Below, one piece after another: positions 35,686-46,986 of a DNA stretch of 64,000 bases. Within the stretch, counting starts at the first letter, position 1, and each line of letters starts with the position of its first letter. The notes under the pieces were generated by a model. It was not told the origin of the DNA. It was given only the letters and a program-made list of their open reading frames with translations, and searched no databases. The DNA is from Noviherbaspirillum denitrificans (lineage in GTDB: Bacteria > Pseudomonadota > Gammaproteobacteria > Burkholderiales > Burkholderiaceae_D). Made by a program: the position numbers and the translations under genes. The DNA lies in the NCBI RefSeq assembly GCF_002211445.1, contig NZ_LSTO01000003.1, positions 20,454-84,453 of the forward strand, written 5' to 3'.

Positions 35686-36408
35686 GTGATTCCGTGGCTG
35701 GAGACGGACTCGCCTTTTCCGGATGTGTCGCGGGCGCTGACGGAAGAAGACGGCGCGCCCGGCCTGCTCGCCGCGGGTGGCGACCTGTCGCCGGCGCGGC
35801 TGCTTGAAGCCTATCGCCACGGGATTTTTCCGTGGTTTTCGGAAGGCCAGCCCATCCTGTGGTGGAGCACTGATCCGCGCATGGTGCTGCGGACTGAACA
35901 CTTCAGCATCTCACACAGTCTGAAAAAAACGCTGAAGAAAGTAGAACGCAGTATGGCGAGCGACCACCGTTGGGAAGTCCGTTTCGATTCCGCGTTCGAG
36001 CAGGTGATGCGGGCTTGCGCGGCGCCGCGCAGGGATGGCGCAGGTACCTGGATTTCGGAAGACATCGTGCATGGCTATACCGGCCTGCACCGCCAGGGGT
36101 ATGCCCATTCGTCCGAAGTCTGGCTCGATGGGCGCCTGGTCGGCGGCGCTTATGGTGTATGCATTGGACGCATGTTCTACGGCGAGTCGATGTTCGCGCG
36201 GGCCACGGATGCATCAAAGATCGCCCTCGCGTACCTCGTGCACTTTTTGCGGCAAAACGGTGTCGAACTGATCGACTGCCAGCAGGAGACGGCGCATCTC
36301 GCGTCGCTGGGCGCCGCCCCGGTGACGCGCGCGGAGTTCCTCCGGCACCTGCGCCATGCAACCGCGCTTCCGCCCATCGAAACATGGCAGCCGGCAGGGC
36401 CGTTCTGA
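35686..36408 (+). CDS. aat: Leucyl/phenylalanyl-tRNA--protein transferase
   Basis: Transfers Leu or Phe from tRNA to proteins with N-terminal Arg or Lys, marking them for ClpS-ClpAP. The 240-aa protein has [39 protein letters not shown], and later [19 protein letters not shown], all family blocks. The GTG start at 35686 is chosen because GGGGAG precedes it by 5 nt and it yields the usual N-terminus ([11 protein letters not shown]); a GTG at 35653 is less likely. bpt follows 64 bp downstream. Confidence 0.94.
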   Translation: MIPWLETDSPFPDVSRALTEEDGAPGLLAAGGDLSPARLLEAYRHGIFPWFSEGQPILWWSTDPRMVLRTEHFSISHSLKKTLKKVERSMASDHRWEVRFDSAFEQVMRACAAPRRDGAGTWISEDIVHGYTGLHRQGYAHSSEVWLDGRLVGGAYGVCIGRMFYGESMFARATDASKIALAYLVHFLRQNGVELIDCQQETAHLASLGAAPVTRAEFLRHLRHATALPPIETWQPAGPF

Positions 36409-36472
36409 TAGCGCTGGGACGGGCTTTCGCTTACAGTGTAAATTACGATTATCGCAGTCAGGCTTCACGCAC

Positions 36473-37207
36473 ATGACGCACCTTAAAGACCTGCCTTTTG
36501 CAACACTGCAGTTTTACGCAACGGCGCCGTACCCGTGCAGCTATCTCGAGGGACGGCAGGCGCGCTCGCAGGTCGCCACGCCGTCCAACCTGATCAACGC
36601 CGACGTCTATTCCGAGCTGGTCAAGAACGGCTTCCGCCGCAGCGGCATCTTCACCTACCGCCCCTACTGCGACGGTTGCAACGCCTGCATCCCGGTGCGC
36701 GTCCGCGCAGCCGAATTCACGCCCAATCGCAGCCAGCGCCGCGCATGGAAGCGGCACGGAGAGATGACAACCTGGGTCACGACGCTCTCCTTCGTCCCAG
36801 AACACTACGAGCTCTACCTGCGCTACCAGGCGGCTCGCCACGCCGGCGGCGGCATGGACCAGGACAGCCGCGACCAGTACGCGCAGTTCCTGCTGCAGAG
36901 CAAGGTGAACACCCGCCTGGTCGAATTCCGCGAACCGGACGGTACGCTGCGTATGGTCAGCATCATCGACGTGCTGAATGACGGCCTGTCGTCGGTATAC
37001 ACCTTCTACGACCCTGACATGGAAGGCGCGTCCTACGGCACCTACAACGTGCTGTGGCAGATCGAGCAGGCACGGCGCCTGAACATGCCCTACGTCTATC
37101 TCGGCTACTGGATCCGCGACAGCCGCAAGATGGCATACAAGGTAAACTTCCAGCCGCTCGAAGCCCTCCAGCGCGGCCGCTGGCAAGCGTGGCAGGCGGA
37201 CCACTGA
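36473..37207 (+). CDS. bpt: Aspartate/glutamate leucyltransferase
   Basis: Adds Leu to proteins with N-terminal Asp or Glu, the second feeder of the bacterial N-degron pathway. The 244-aa protein has [19 protein letters not shown], then [16 protein letters not shown] with the conserved cysteine cluster, and [24 protein letters not shown] near the end. It is close to typical length. It lies between aat and pyrD on the same strand. Confidence 0.95.
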   Translation: MTHLKDLPFATLQFYATAPYPCSYLEGRQARSQVATPSNLINADVYSELVKNGFRRSGIFTYRPYCDGCNACIPVRVRAAEFTPNRSQRRAWKRHGEMTTWVTTLSFVPEHYELYLRYQAARHAGGGMDQDSRDQYAQFLLQSKVNTRLVEFREPDGTLRMVSIIDVLNDGLSSVYTFYDPDMEGASYGTYNVLWQIEQARRLNMPYVYLGYWIRDSRKMAYKVNFQPLEALQRGRWQAWQADH

Positions 37208-37279
37208 TTTCCGGCTTTACCCGCCGGCAATAGTAAAATACGGCCTTTTCACCGCGCCCCGCGCGCACGCCGCCTTCCC

Positions 37280-38323
37280 ATGTCCGACAAACTGCTCTAC
37301 GCCCTCACCCGTCCCCTGCTGTTCTCGCTCGACCCGGAAACTGCGCATAACCTCACCCTGCCGGCACTGAAGAACGCGGCCGCGATGGGCCTGACCGCGC
37401 TCGCCGGCAAACCGGCGGCCGATCCGCGCACTGTCATGGGCATCACTTTTCCCAATCCGGTCGGCCTCGCCGCCGGCCTCGACAAGGACGGCGCCTACAT
37501 CGACGGACTGGCGGCACTGGGTTTCGGCTTCATCGAGATCGGTACCGTGACGCCGCGCGCGCAACCCGGCAATCCGAAACCGCGCATTTTCCGCCTGCCG
37601 CAGGCGAATGCCGTTATTAACCGCATGGGCTTCAACAATGGCGGCGTCGATGCCTTCGTTGCCAATGTGCAGGCTTCGAAATTTTTCCGGAACAAGGAAG
37701 GCGTGCTCGGCCTGAACATCGGCAAGAATGCGGACACGCCGATCGAGCGTGCTGCCGACGATTACCTGCAATGCCTGGAGAAGGTGTACCCCTACGCCAG
37801 TTACGTGACGGTCAACATTTCCTCGCCGAACACCAAGAACCTGCGCCAGCTCCAGGGCGGTTCGGAACTGGACGCGCTGCTTTCGCAGCTGAAAGATGCA
37901 CAGCAGCGCCTCGCCGACAAGCACAAGCGCTATGTGCCGATCGCATTGAAGATTGCGCCGGATGTCGATGGCGAACAGGTGAAATCCATCGCCTCCGCCC
38001 TGCTCCAGCACAAGATGGACGCCGTCATCGCGACCAACACCACGATCACCCGCGATGCGGTCAAGGGAATGCCCCATGCGGAAGAAACTGGCGGCCTGTC
38101 GGGCGCGCCGGTATTCGAGATGTCCAACACCGTGATCCGCGCCTTGAAGGCCGAACTAGGCGATGCGCTGCCGATCATCGGCGTGGGCGGCATCCTCTCC
38201 GGTGAGAACGCACAAGCAAAAATGGCTGCTGGCGCGTCGCTGGTCCAGCTCTACACCGGCCTCATCTACCGCGGCCCGGCCCTGGTCAAAGAGTGCGCTG
38301 CCGCCCTTCGCAAGTCGCGCTAA
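37280..38323 (+). CDS. pyrD: Dihydroorotate dehydrogenase (quinone), class 2
   Basis: Oxidises dihydroorotate to orotate using quinone at the inner membrane, the fourth step of pyrimidine synthesis. The 347-aa protein has [19 protein letters not shown], the FMN site [39 protein letters not shown] (catalytic Ser region of class 2), and [11 protein letters not shown]. The N-terminal hydrophobic/amphipathic segment fits membrane association. Confidence 0.97.
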   Translation: MSDKLLYALTRPLLFSLDPETAHNLTLPALKNAAAMGLTALAGKPAADPRTVMGITFPNPVGLAAGLDKDGAYIDGLAALGFGFIEIGTVTPRAQPGNPKPRIFRLPQANAVINRMGFNNGGVDAFVANVQASKFFRNKEGVLGLNIGKNADTPIERAADDYLQCLEKVYPYASYVTVNISSPNTKNLRQLQGGSELDALLSQLKDAQQRLADKHKRYVPIALKIAPDVDGEQVKSIASALLQHKMDAVIATNTTITRDAVKGMPHAEETGGLSGAPVFEMSNTVIRALKAELGDALPIIGVGGILSGENAQAKMAAGASLVQLYTGLIYRGPALVKECAAALRKSR

Positions 38324-38332
38324 ACCCCCAAG

Positions 38333-38368
38333 TAAAAAGCCCGGACCCGCTTTCACGGATCCGGGCTT
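38333..38368. terminator. Terminator between convergent pyrD and clpA
   Basis: AAGCCCGGA-C-CCG pairs with CGG-A-TCCGGGCTT around a 6-nt loop. On the minus strand the stem runs into a T-run, giving an intrinsic terminator for clpA; the plus strand has a poor T-tract and may be served less efficiently. Confidence 0.75.
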
Positions 38369-38389
38369 CTGCCCTGAACAAGCAATCGC

Positions 38390-40690
38390 TTATTCGACTT
38401 CCAGCGTCTCTTCCGGCGCAGCCGGCGGTGGTGCATCGCCCTCGGCGAAGTCGAGCTTGATCTGCTCGTTTTCGTCGAGATCCACCGTCACCTTGCCACC
38501 GGAGACGAGGCGGCCGAACAGCAGTTCGTCTGCCAGCGCTTTGCGGATCATGTCCTGGATCAGGCGAGACATCGGGCGCGCCCCCATTAGCGGGTCGAAA
38601 CCCTTCTTGCCGAGGTACTTGCGCAGGTTCTCCGTGAAGATGGCTTCCACCTTCTTCTCGTGGAGCTGCTCTTCCAGCTGCATGAGGAACTTGTCCACCA
38701 CGCGCAGGATGATTTCCTCGTCGAGCGCCTTGAAGCTGATGATGCCATCGAGACGGTTGCGGAACTCCGGCGTGAACATGCGCTTGATGTCCGCCATCTC
38801 GTCGCCCGCTTCCTTCTTCTCGGTGAAACCGATCGAACGCTTCTGCAGGCTCTCGGCGCCCGCGTTCGTGGTCATGATGATGATCACGTTGCGGAAATCC
38901 GCCTTGCGGCCGTTGTTGTCGGTCAGCGTGCCGTGGTCCATCACCTGCAGCAGGATATTGAAGATATCCGGATGCGCCTTCTCGATTTCATCGAGCAGCA
39001 GCACCGCATGCGGCTTCTTGGTGATCGCCTCGGTCAGCAGGCCGCCCTGGTCGAAACCGACGTAGCCCGGAGGCGCGCCGATCAGACGGGAGACTGCATG
39101 ACGCTCCATATACTCGGACATGTCGAAGCGGATCAGCTCGATACCGAGGATGAACGCCAGCTGCTTCGCGACTTCGGTCTTGCCGACCCCCGTCGGGCCG
39201 GAGAACAGGAAGGAGCCGATCGGCTTGTCCGTCTTGCCCAAGCCGGCGCGCGCCATCTTGATCGCGGAACCCAGCGCTTCGATCGCCGGATCCTGCCCGA
39301 ACACCACGTTCTTCAGGTCGCGGTCGATCGTCTGCAGCTTGGTGCGGTCGTCCTGGTTGACGGTCTGCGGCGGAATGCGCGCGATCTTCGAGATGATGTC
39401 CTCGATCTCCGACTTGCCAATGGTCTTCTTCTGCTTCGACTTCGGCAGGATGCGCTGTGCCGCGCCCGCTTCGTCGATCACGTCGATCGCCTTGTCAGGC
39501 AGGTGACGGTCATTGATGAAGCGTGCAGCCAGTTCCGCCGCGGAGGTCAGCGCGGAAGCGGAATACTTCACGCCGTGATGCTCCTCGAAGCGCGATTTCA
39601 GGCCACGCAGGATCTGCACCGTCTGCTCGACGGTCGGCTCGGTCACATCAATCTTCTGGAAGCGGCGGGACAGCGCATGATCCTTCTCGAACACGCCGCG
39701 GAATTCCGTGTACGTGGTCGCGCCGATGCATTTCAGCTGGCCGCTGGACAATGCCGGCTTCAGCAGGTTGGACGCATCCAGCGTGCCACCCGATGCGGAG
39801 CCCGCGCCGATGATCGTATGAATCTCGTCGATGAACAAGATGCCGTGCGGGTTGTCGCGCAACTGCTTCAGCACCGCCTTCAGGCGCTGTTCGAAATCGC
39901 CGCGATACTTGGTCCCGGCCAGCAGTGCGCCCATGTCGAGCGAGTACACGACCGCGTTCTGCAACACTTCGGGCACGTCGCCTTGGGTCACGCGCCAGGC
40001 GAGGCCTTCCGCGATTGCCGTCTTGCCAACACCGGCTTCGCCGACGAGCAGCGGATTGTTCTTGCGACGGCGGCACAGCGTCTGGATGACGCGCTCCACC
40101 TCGGACTCGCGGCCAATCAACGGATCGATCTTGCCTTCGGCAGCCAGCTTGTTCAGGTTCTGGGTGAACTGGTCGAGCGGGCTTTCCTTCTGCTGGCCTT
40201 CTGCCTGGGCTTCCTCGCTGCCTTCCGGCGCCTTCTGCGGATCGGCCTGCTGGTCCTTGCGCACACCGTGCGAAATGAAATTCACCACATCAAGGCGCGT
40301 CACGCCTTGCTGGTGCAAGTAATACACGGCATGGGAATCTTTTTCACCGAAGATCGCCACCAGCACATTGGCGCCGGTCACTTCCTTCTTGCCGTTGGAC
40401 GCAGACTGGACGTGCATGATCGCGCGCTGGATCACGCGCTGGAAGCCGAGCGTCGGCTGCGTGTCCACTTCGCTCGTGCCCGGCACGGTCGGCGTGTTGT
40501 CGTTAATGAAATTGGTCAGCGTCTTGCGCAAATCTTCTATATTGACTGCGCATGCACGCAGCACTTCGGCGGCCGACGGATTGTCGAGCAGCGCCAGCAG
40601 CAAGTGCTCCACGGTGATGAACTCATGGCGGGCCTGGCGAGCCTCGACAAACGCCATGTGCAAACTAACTTCCAGTTCCTGCGCAATCAT
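38390..40690 (-). CDS. clpA: ATP-dependent Clp protease ATP-binding subunit ClpA
   Basis: The unfoldase of ClpAP. The 766-aa protein has a Clp-N domain ([28 protein letters not shown]), AAA-1 with Walker [14 protein letters not shown] and Walker [10 protein letters not shown], and AAA-2 with [15 protein letters not shown] and [13 protein letters not shown]. The ClpP-binding loop region lies in the second AAA module. The ATG at 40690 overlaps the clpS stop as ATGA and follows GGAGGA, so the two are translationally coupled. Confidence 0.97.
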   Translation of the reverse strand: MIAQELEVSLHMAFVEARQARHEFITVEHLLLALLDNPSAAEVLRACAVNIEDLRKTLTNFINDNTPTVPGTSEVDTQPTLGFQRVIQRAIMHVQSASNGKKEVTGANVLVAIFGEKDSHAVYYLHQQGVTRLDVVNFISHGVRKDQQADPQKAPEGSEEAQAEGQQKESPLDQFTQNLNKLAAEGKIDPLIGRESEVERVIQTLCRRRKNNPLLVGEAGVGKTAIAEGLAWRVTQGDVPEVLQNAVVYSLDMGALLAGTKYRGDFEQRLKAVLKQLRDNPHGILFIDEIHTIIGAGSASGGTLDASNLLKPALSSGQLKCIGATTYTEFRGVFEKDHALSRRFQKIDVTEPTVEQTVQILRGLKSRFEEHHGVKYSASALTSAAELAARFINDRHLPDKAIDVIDEAGAAQRILPKSKQKKTIGKSEIEDIISKIARIPPQTVNQDDRTKLQTIDRDLKNVVFGQDPAIEALGSAIKMARAGLGKTDKPIGSFLFSGPTGVGKTEVAKQLAFILGIELIRFDMSEYMERHAVSRLIGAPPGYVGFDQGGLLTEAITKKPHAVLLLDEIEKAHPDIFNILLQVMDHGTLTDNNGRKADFRNVIIIMTTNAGAESLQKRSIGFTEKKEAGDEMADIKRMFTPEFRNRLDGIISFKALDEEIILRVVDKFLMQLEEQLHEKKVEAIFTENLRKYLGKKGFDPLMGARPMSRLIQDMIRKALADELLFGRLVSGGKVTVDLDENEQIKLDFAEGDAPPPAAPEETLEVE

Positions 40691-40995
40691 GCTTCCTCCA
40701 TCACGCATTGCAGGGGATGCCCTGCCTTTCGAGCGTGGGTTAAGACTAATTCTACTTTAGTGGACGCTATGTCTTTTGGATAGACTCCACACATTCCTTT
40801 GCCGTCGCGGTGCACCTTGAGCATGATCTGCGTCGCGGTTTCCCGATCCTTGTTGAAGTACTCCTGAATGATCGCTACGACAAACTCCATCGGCGTGTAG
40901 TCATCGTTTAAGAGCAGGACCTGGTACATCGGTGGCGGCTTGAGCTTCTGCTCCTGCCTAGCAAGTACCGTACCGTTATCGTGCTGAGTTGCCAT
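40687..40995 (-). CDS. clpS: ClpS adaptor protein
   Basis: A 102-aa adaptor that hands N-degron substrates to ClpA. It shows the conserved [20 protein letters not shown], with the Asn-Asp-Asp substrate pocket, then [21 protein letters not shown] and [23 protein letters not shown] C-terminus (here [15 protein letters not shown]). It precedes clpA with a 4-bp overlap. With aat and bpt nearby, the N-degron branch is nearly complete apart from clpP. Confidence 0.96.
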   Translation of the reverse strand: MATQHDNGTVLARQEQKLKPPPMYQVLLLNDDYTPMEFVVAIIQEYFNKDRETATQIMLKVHRDGKGMCGVYPKDIASTKVELVLTHARKAGHPLQCVMEEA

Positions 40996-41335
40996 TCGTC
41001 TATTCTAAAGCGTTCAACCTGTCGCCATGAGCGAAAGAAAAGGATATTCCATCTGTATATTGATATTACGCCGTTTCTGCTCAAAGCGCAGATGATGCTT
41101 AAAAGGGCGAATTCAAGGCGTATTCATGTGCAAATTCCTTGTAATATGTCAAAAACCGTCTTGACACTGCCTTGACTTTTGTAATTTTTGAAGGAACAAT
41201 GGTATCGATTGACAACACCGGCGTTATGGGATTGTCAATACAGAAGTGAGCAAGTTATAAAGAGGGGGCAGCGTGTCGCGAGGCTTCTTGCTTTTACGGC
41301 TCGTGTGATTAGTCATTAAATTGAAAGACGCTTTT
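40996..41335. other. clpS upstream region and cold-shock gene leader
   Basis: A 340-bp divergent intergenic stretch. A candidate promoter for the cold-shock gene is TTGACT (41172-41177), 17 bp, AACAAT (41195-41200), which would give a 5' leader of about 130 nt, typical of cspA genes. An inverted repeat, ATTGACAA-N16-TTGTCAAT, lies in the leader at 41208-41239. Confidence 0.5.
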
Positions 41336-41539
41336 ATGGCAACAGGTACCGTCAAGTGGTTCAACGATTCCAAAGGCTTCGGATTCATCACTCCGGATGA
41401 CGGCGGTGAAGATTTGTTCGCCCACTTTTCCGCAATCCAGATGAACGGCTTCAAGACCCTCAAAGAAGGTCAGAAAGTCCAGTTCGAAGTCACGCAAGGC
41501 CCGAAAGGCAAGCAGGCTTCCAACATCCAGGGCGCCTAA
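41336..41539 (+). CDS. Cold-shock protein, CspA family
   Basis: A 67-aa single cold-shock domain that binds single-stranded RNA/DNA. RNP1 (KGFGFITP) and RNP2 (DLFAHFSAI) are intact, and the start [10 protein letters not shown] is typical. The long leader and strong terminator fit a highly expressed gene regulated at RNA level. Which paralogue it is (CspA, CspD, etc.) cannot be told. Confidence 0.96.
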   Translation: MATGTVKWFNDSKGFGFITPDDGGEDLFAHFSAIQMNGFKTLKEGQKVQFEVTQGPKGKQASNIQGA

Positions 41540-41567
41540 TCACCCCGAGATTGGCAAGAGCTCCACA

Positions 41568-41595
41568 AAAACCCCGCAAAGCGGGGTTTTTTTTT
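41568..41595 (+). terminator. Intrinsic terminator of the cold-shock gene
   Basis: AAAACCCCGC / GCGGGGTTTT with a 3-nt loop, followed by further T residues (nine T in total). Confidence 0.92.
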
Positions 41596-41701
41596 GCCCG
41601 CCCTCTTCCGCGGGACATGCAGGTATGTTTGATTGCTCCTTGCGGATTCCGTTCAAGCATGCGCCCGCCTCTCCGCTGAAATAGCTGTAAAGTAACGCCC
41701 C

Positions 41702-43057
41702 ATGAAACTCCGGCAAAAGATCATTGTCCTGGCCATCGCGCCGCTCATTGTGGCGCTGATCGCCCTTGCTCTCGCCGTCCGCTACCAGGCGACCATCCTG
41801 GCGCAGCAGCAGCGAGCGTCGGTTGAAGCCGCCTACCTCGCCAGCAAGGAAGCCGAACTCAAGCACTATGTGTCGCTCGCGGAACGCTCCATCGCCGATC
41901 TCGTGGATTCCGGTCGCAACGACGAAGCCACCAAGGATGCGGCCAAGGCCATCCTGGCCAAGCTCGACTATGGCGACGACGGTTATTTCTTTCTCTATGA
42001 CCTTGAGGGCCGCAATCTCATGCATCCGCGCCAGCCTGAGCTTGTCGGCCGCAATCTCTGGGAATTGCGCGACACGAAAGGCAGCCCGACCATTCAGCGG
42101 CTGATCGCGCAAGCCAAGACAGGCGGCGGATATGTCCGCTATCTCTGGGAAAAGCCATCCACCGGCAAGGTGGCGCCCAAGCTTGGCTATGTCGTCAAGG
42201 TCGACCGCTGGGGATGGATGCTCGGCACCGGCATCTACCTCGACGACGTCGACGCCGCGCTGGCAAAGATAGACACGCAAATCTCCGGAAATATCCGCAA
42301 TACGATGCTGTGGATTGCAGGAATCGCCATTGCCAGCGTCCTCGTGATCGCCCTGTCCGGCCTAGCGTTGAATATCAGCGAATACCGCGTCGCCGACGCC
42401 AAGCTCCGCGTGCTTGCCCAGCGCGTCGTGCGCTCGCAGGAAGAAGAGCGCGCGCGGCTCTCTCGCGACCTGCACGACGGCATCAGTCAGTGGCTGGTGT
42501 CGATCAAGCTGCAGGTCGAATCGGGCATCGCCAAGCTGGCCGCGCAGGCCGGCAAACCCGAAGTGGCGCGCGCCTCCTTCGACCGCGCCGCAAATCAGCT
42601 CAACGACGTGCTTGGCGAAGTCCGGCGCATCTCCCACGACCTGCGCCCCGCCCTCCTGGACGACCTCGGCCTCGCTCCCGCGCTCGACCACTTGACTCGC
42701 GAATTCAGTGACAGCACCGGCATTGCAACGGATTTTGAAGTGGAAGGTACGATCGAAGGCTTGAACGATGTGGCTAACACTGTCCTGTTCCGCATCGCCC
42801 AGGAAGCACTGACCAACATCAAGCGCCACGCCAACGCATCGAATACCCGCGTGCGCCTGGAGGGCGACAAGGTTTCGGTGAAGCTGGTGGTCGCGGACAA
42901 CGGTGTCGGCTTCGACGTCGCCGGCATCGCCCAACATCCCAAGCGCGGTATCGGCCTGCGCAACATGCACGAACGCGTCAATGCCATTGGCGGCAAGCTC
43001 GAACTGGCTTCGTCCGCTGAAGGCACGCAAGTTACAGCAACCCTATCCCGGTCCTGA
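41702..43057 (+). CDS. Cache-domain sensor histidine kinase, NarX/UhpB-type transmitter
   Basis: A 451-aa inner-membrane sensor. TM1 is about residues 7-26, TM2 about 202-223, enclosing a periplasmic single Cache (sCache_2-like) domain with DDGYFFLYDLEGRNLMHP and GWMLGTGIYLDDVD. The transmitter is HisKA_3: QEEERARLSRDLHDG with phospho-acceptor H258. HATPase motifs are ALTNIKRHA, VADNGVGFD and GIGLRNMHERV. sCache_2 domains in related kinases bind small carboxylates, but the ligand here is unknown. The response regulator starts 5 bp downstream. Confidence 0.93.
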   Translation: MKLRQKIIVLAIAPLIVALIALALAVRYQATILAQQQRASVEAAYLASKEAELKHYVSLAERSIADLVDSGRNDEATKDAAKAILAKLDYGDDGYFFLYDLEGRNLMHPRQPELVGRNLWELRDTKGSPTIQRLIAQAKTGGGYVRYLWEKPSTGKVAPKLGYVVKVDRWGWMLGTGIYLDDVDAALAKIDTQISGNIRNTMLWIAGIAIASVLVIALSGLALNISEYRVADAKLRVLAQRVVRSQEEERARLSRDLHDGISQWLVSIKLQVESGIAKLAAQAGKPEVARASFDRAANQLNDVLGEVRRISHDLRPALLDDLGLAPALDHLTREFSDSTGIATDFEVEGTIEGLNDVANTVLFRIAQEALTNIKRHANASNTRVRLEGDKVSVKLVVADNGVGFDVAGIAQHPKRGIGLRNMHERVNAIGGKLELASSAEGTQVTATLSRS

Positions 43058-43062
43058 ACGCC

Positions 43063-43695
43063 ATGCTTACCCAGCCTTTTGTCCACATCCTCCTTGTCGA
43101 CGACCATCCATTGGTGCGCGACGGATTGCGCGCCCGCCTCGAAACCATCCCGCATTTCGCGGTTGTCGCCGAAGCCGGCAATGCCACCGAAGCGCTGGAG
43201 CAGGCCGGCAAACAGAACATCGACCTCGCGCTCATGGACATCAACCTCGCCGGCGGACTGAACGGCATAGAACTGACGGGACGTTTCAACACGCTCTTTC
43301 CGGAGATCGCGGTGCTCATGCTGAGCATGCACGACAAGGCCGAGTACGTGATGCAGGCGATCCAGGCCGGCGCACGCGGCTATGTGCTGAAGGATGCGCC
43401 GGCAACCGATATCATCACGGCGATCGACACGGTCATGTCGGGCGGCATCTATTACAGCGCAGGGCTGGCGAAACAGCTTTCCCGGCCCATGCCGCCGGCC
43501 ATGCTGCTGACGCCTCGCGAACGCGAAGTCCTGCAATTCATCGCGACAGGCAAATCGAACAAGCACATCGCGCGCGAAATGAGCCTGAGTGTGCGCACGG
43601 TTGAAACGCACCGTCTCAACATCAAGCGCAAGCTCGGCATCGAAGGACAGGCTGACCTGATCCGCTTCGCGCTCGAACAGACGCAGATCAAATAA
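43063..43695 (+). CDS. NarL/LuxR-family response regulator
   Basis: A 210-aa regulator. The receiver domain has VDDHPLVRDGLRARL (D14/D15), phospho-acceptor D59 in LALMDINLAGG, and the switch Lys in GYVLKDAPA. The C-terminal LuxR helix-turn-helix reads LTPREREVLQFIATGKSNKHIA, then SVRTVETHRLNIKRKLG. It forms a two-component pair with the upstream kinase. Targets are not apparent; no carboxylate transporter lies next to it. Confidence 0.95.
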   Translation: MLTQPFVHILLVDDHPLVRDGLRARLETIPHFAVVAEAGNATEALEQAGKQNIDLALMDINLAGGLNGIELTGRFNTLFPEIAVLMLSMHDKAEYVMQAIQAGARGYVLKDAPATDIITAIDTVMSGGIYYSAGLAKQLSRPMPPAMLLTPREREVLQFIATGKSNKHIAREMSLSVRTVETHRLNIKRKLGIEGQADLIRFALEQTQIK

Positions 43696-43697
43696 AA

Positions 43698-43727
43698 AAG
43701 GCCGGACAATGTCCGGCCTTCTTTCTT
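43698..43727. terminator. Bidirectional terminator between the regulator and icd
   Basis: AAGGCCGGAC / GTCCGGCCTT with a 3-nt loop, T-rich on the plus side (CTTTCTT) and preceded by six A, giving a T-tract on the minus side. Confidence 0.85.
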
Positions 43728-43739
43728 GCTTCGCTCGAA

Positions 43740-44993
<1,254 letters not shown>

Positions 44994-45310
44994 CGTAGGC
45001 TCCGGGGTTGGGGAGGAAAAGGGAAGACCGATCCTGACTTTAAATTTTTGTTTTAAAGCGAAGCACAGGTCTTATATAAGACATAAGACTACGTTTCGTA
45101 TTATGCACGACAATTTTACGAGCTGCCATAGTTTTTACTTACGTCAACATTCATGCAAAAACGTCAACCCGACTCCGGATAACCGGAAGCAGGTTTTGGA
45201 ATACGAAGGGAGGGTCCGGCAATGACGCCTACCAGATTAGCTCCAAAGTACGGCACATTCAAAGCGTAAAATACGGCCTCCTTGACCACGATTACTTTTT
45301 GCGAGATTGC
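44994..45310. other. icd/rluE divergent intergenic region
   Basis: 317 bp holding the icd leader and the palindrome at 45069-45082. The stretch 45040-45150 is AT-rich. No gene was recognised. Confidence 0.5.
45069..45082. promoter_or_regulatory. Palindromic operator candidate upstream of icd
   Basis: GTCTTATATAAGAC is a perfect 14-bp palindrome and is followed at once by ATAAGAC, a third half-site. It lies 76 bp upstream of the icd start. Confidence 0.6.
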
Positions 45311-45868
45311 ATGGCGCTCTTTCTGTTCAACAAACCGTTCCAGGTCATGTGCCAGTTCTCGCCCCACCCGACCCGTCCCACGCTGGCGGATTACGTCGAC
45401 ATTCCCGGCATTTATCCTGCGGGCCGCCTCGATGCGGACAGCGAGGGCCTGGTCCTGCTTACGGATGACGGGAAGTTGCAGCACCGGATCAGCCACCCGG
45501 ACAGCAAGCAGCCGAAGACGTATATCGTGCAGGTTGAAGGAACCCCGGACGCGCAGGTACTTGACCGGCTTACCGGCCCGCTGGACCTGGGGGATTTCGT
45601 GACGCAGCCGTGCAAGGTCAGTGCGATCGCATCGCCCGACTGGCTGTGGGAGCGCGACCCGCCGATCCGGCATCGGGAGAATATCCCCACGAGCTGGCTG
45701 GCGGTGACGCTGTCTGAAGGAAAAAACAGGCAAGTGCGGCGCATGACGGCAGCGGTCGGATTGCCGACCTTGCGCCTGGTCCGCATCGCGATCGGGCCCT
45801 TTGCACTCGCGACGCATCCGCTGTGGCCGGGTGAACTGCGCGAAGTGCAGGCGTCCGAACTCGGCTAG
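45311..45868 (+). CDS. rluE: 23S rRNA pseudouridine synthase RluE-type
   Basis: A 185-aa RsuA-family pseudouridine synthase, in E. coli acting at U2457 of 23S rRNA. The catalytic block is GRLDADSEGLVLLTDDG, with Asp in GRLDxDSEG; KTYIVQVEG and EGKNRQVRRMTAAVGLPTLRLVR follow. It lacks an S4 domain, as RluE does. ATG 45311 is used; a TTG four codons upstream is possible. It converges with hupE with a 4-bp overlap of the ends. Confidence 0.9.
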   Translation: MALFLFNKPFQVMCQFSPHPTRPTLADYVDIPGIYPAGRLDADSEGLVLLTDDGKLQHRISHPDSKQPKTYIVQVEGTPDAQVLDRLTGPLDLGDFVTQPCKVSAIASPDWLWERDPPIRHRENIPTSWLAVTLSEGKNRQVRRMTAAVGLPTLRLVRIAIGPFALATHPLWPGELREVQASELG

Positions 45869-46986
45869 AACAGCTTCAGGTCGAACGCCCGCTCGACAAA
45901 CCACGCAGCTGCAAGCAGCGCAATCAGCAGAGATCCGCCGATCAGCACCAGCCGCCTGTAGAAAACAGTGCGGCGCAAGGCGTACGCAATCGGCAGGAAA
46001 ACCGCAACGATCGCCAGCTGTCCGAGCTCGACGCCGACATTGAATCCCACCAGCGCAAGTACCAGCGCATCTCGCGGCAGGCCGAGGTCGGCCAGCACAC
46101 TCGCGAAGCCAAAGCCATGCACGAGGCCGAACGTGAACGCCATCGCCCAGCGGCGCTCCTGGAAAATCGGGATTACATTGTTCAGTGCGGCAATGACGAC
46201 CGACGCGGCGATGATTGACTCGACGAGACGCGACGGCAGGCTGACGACACCGAGGGTCGCCAGCGACAGCGTGATCGAATGCGCGACGGTAAATGATGTG
46301 ACGATCCTGAAGACATTCCAGAATGCAGGGCGGAAGGCTGCGACCGGCTCCCAGCTGCGATGCGCCCGCATGACAACCGCTGGCAGAAGCAGGGCCAACA
46401 GGAACAGGATATGGTCGAAACCGATCCAGATATGCCATACGCCTTCACGCAGGTAATCGATGAACTGCGCCCACTTGCTCGGCACTTCGAGGCTGAATTC
46501 CTGGCTGGGCTTGTCCGGGCTGAAGATGGCGGTGCGCGAACTTCCCTGATATTCAAGTCGCAGCAGTCCCTTGTGTTGCGGGTCGATGTCGAAGAACAGT
46601 ACGTAGCGTACCTGCAGCGCCCGGAACGCGCCGCTGCAGTCCGCACGGAACTGCAGGACTGCATAGGCGCCATCGGTGTGATCGTCGATCATGTGCCCCG
46701 TAATTGTCGAGGGACACGGCTTACCCTCCGCCGACAACGTTAGCCGCGACATGGCGTAAGCGGCGATCTCCACATGCTTTGCCTTGACTTCGCCCCAGGT
46801 GATTTCTGCATCGCCGCTCGCGTCGAGGCCGACGGCAAAATCGAGGTCGCGCAAGGCAATGTCCCACTGTCCGTTGACAACCTGGCCGTCAACGGACAGG
46901 GTCAGGTAGCTGTCGCTCGGCTTGTGCGCATGGGCTGGCAACATGCCCAGCAGCAGCGCAAGCGAAAGGAGCAAGCGCGCGATCAT
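45865..46986 (-). CDS. HupE/UreJ-family membrane protein
   Basis: A 373-aa protein. Residues 1-20 form a signal peptide ending AHAHK. A periplasmic beta-rich domain follows to about 170, and the C-terminal half is a HupE/UreJ-like membrane domain with GVWHIWIGFDHILFLLALLLP, VTSFTVAHSITLSLATLG and VHGFGFASVLADLGLP. Conserved histidines suggest metal (Ni/Co) transport, but the function of this two-domain form is not proven. It overlaps the upstream TPR gene as ATGA, so the two are co-translated. Confidence 0.88.
   Translation of the reverse strand: MIARLLLSLALLLGMLPAHAHKPSDSYLTLSVDGQVVNGQWDIALRDLDFAVGLDASGDAEITWGEVKAKHVEIAAYAMSRLTLSAEGKPCPSTITGHMIDDHTDGAYAVLQFRADCSGAFRALQVRYVLFFDIDPQHKGLLRLEYQGSSRTAIFSPDKPSQEFSLEVPSKWAQFIDYLREGVWHIWIGFDHILFLLALLLPAVVMRAHRSWEPVAAFRPAFWNVFRIVTSFTVAHSITLSLATLGVVSLPSRLVESIIAASVVIAALNNVIPIFQERRWAMAFTFGLVHGFGFASVLADLGLPRDALVLALVGFNVGVELGQLAIVAVFLPIAYALRRTVFYRRLVLIGGSLLIALLAAAWFVERAFDLKLF

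Noticed and set aside
38660..40783. A 707-codon open frame antisense to clpA
   Set aside because: It mirrors clpA codon positions in GC-rich DNA, has no recognisable domain, and clpA is certain.
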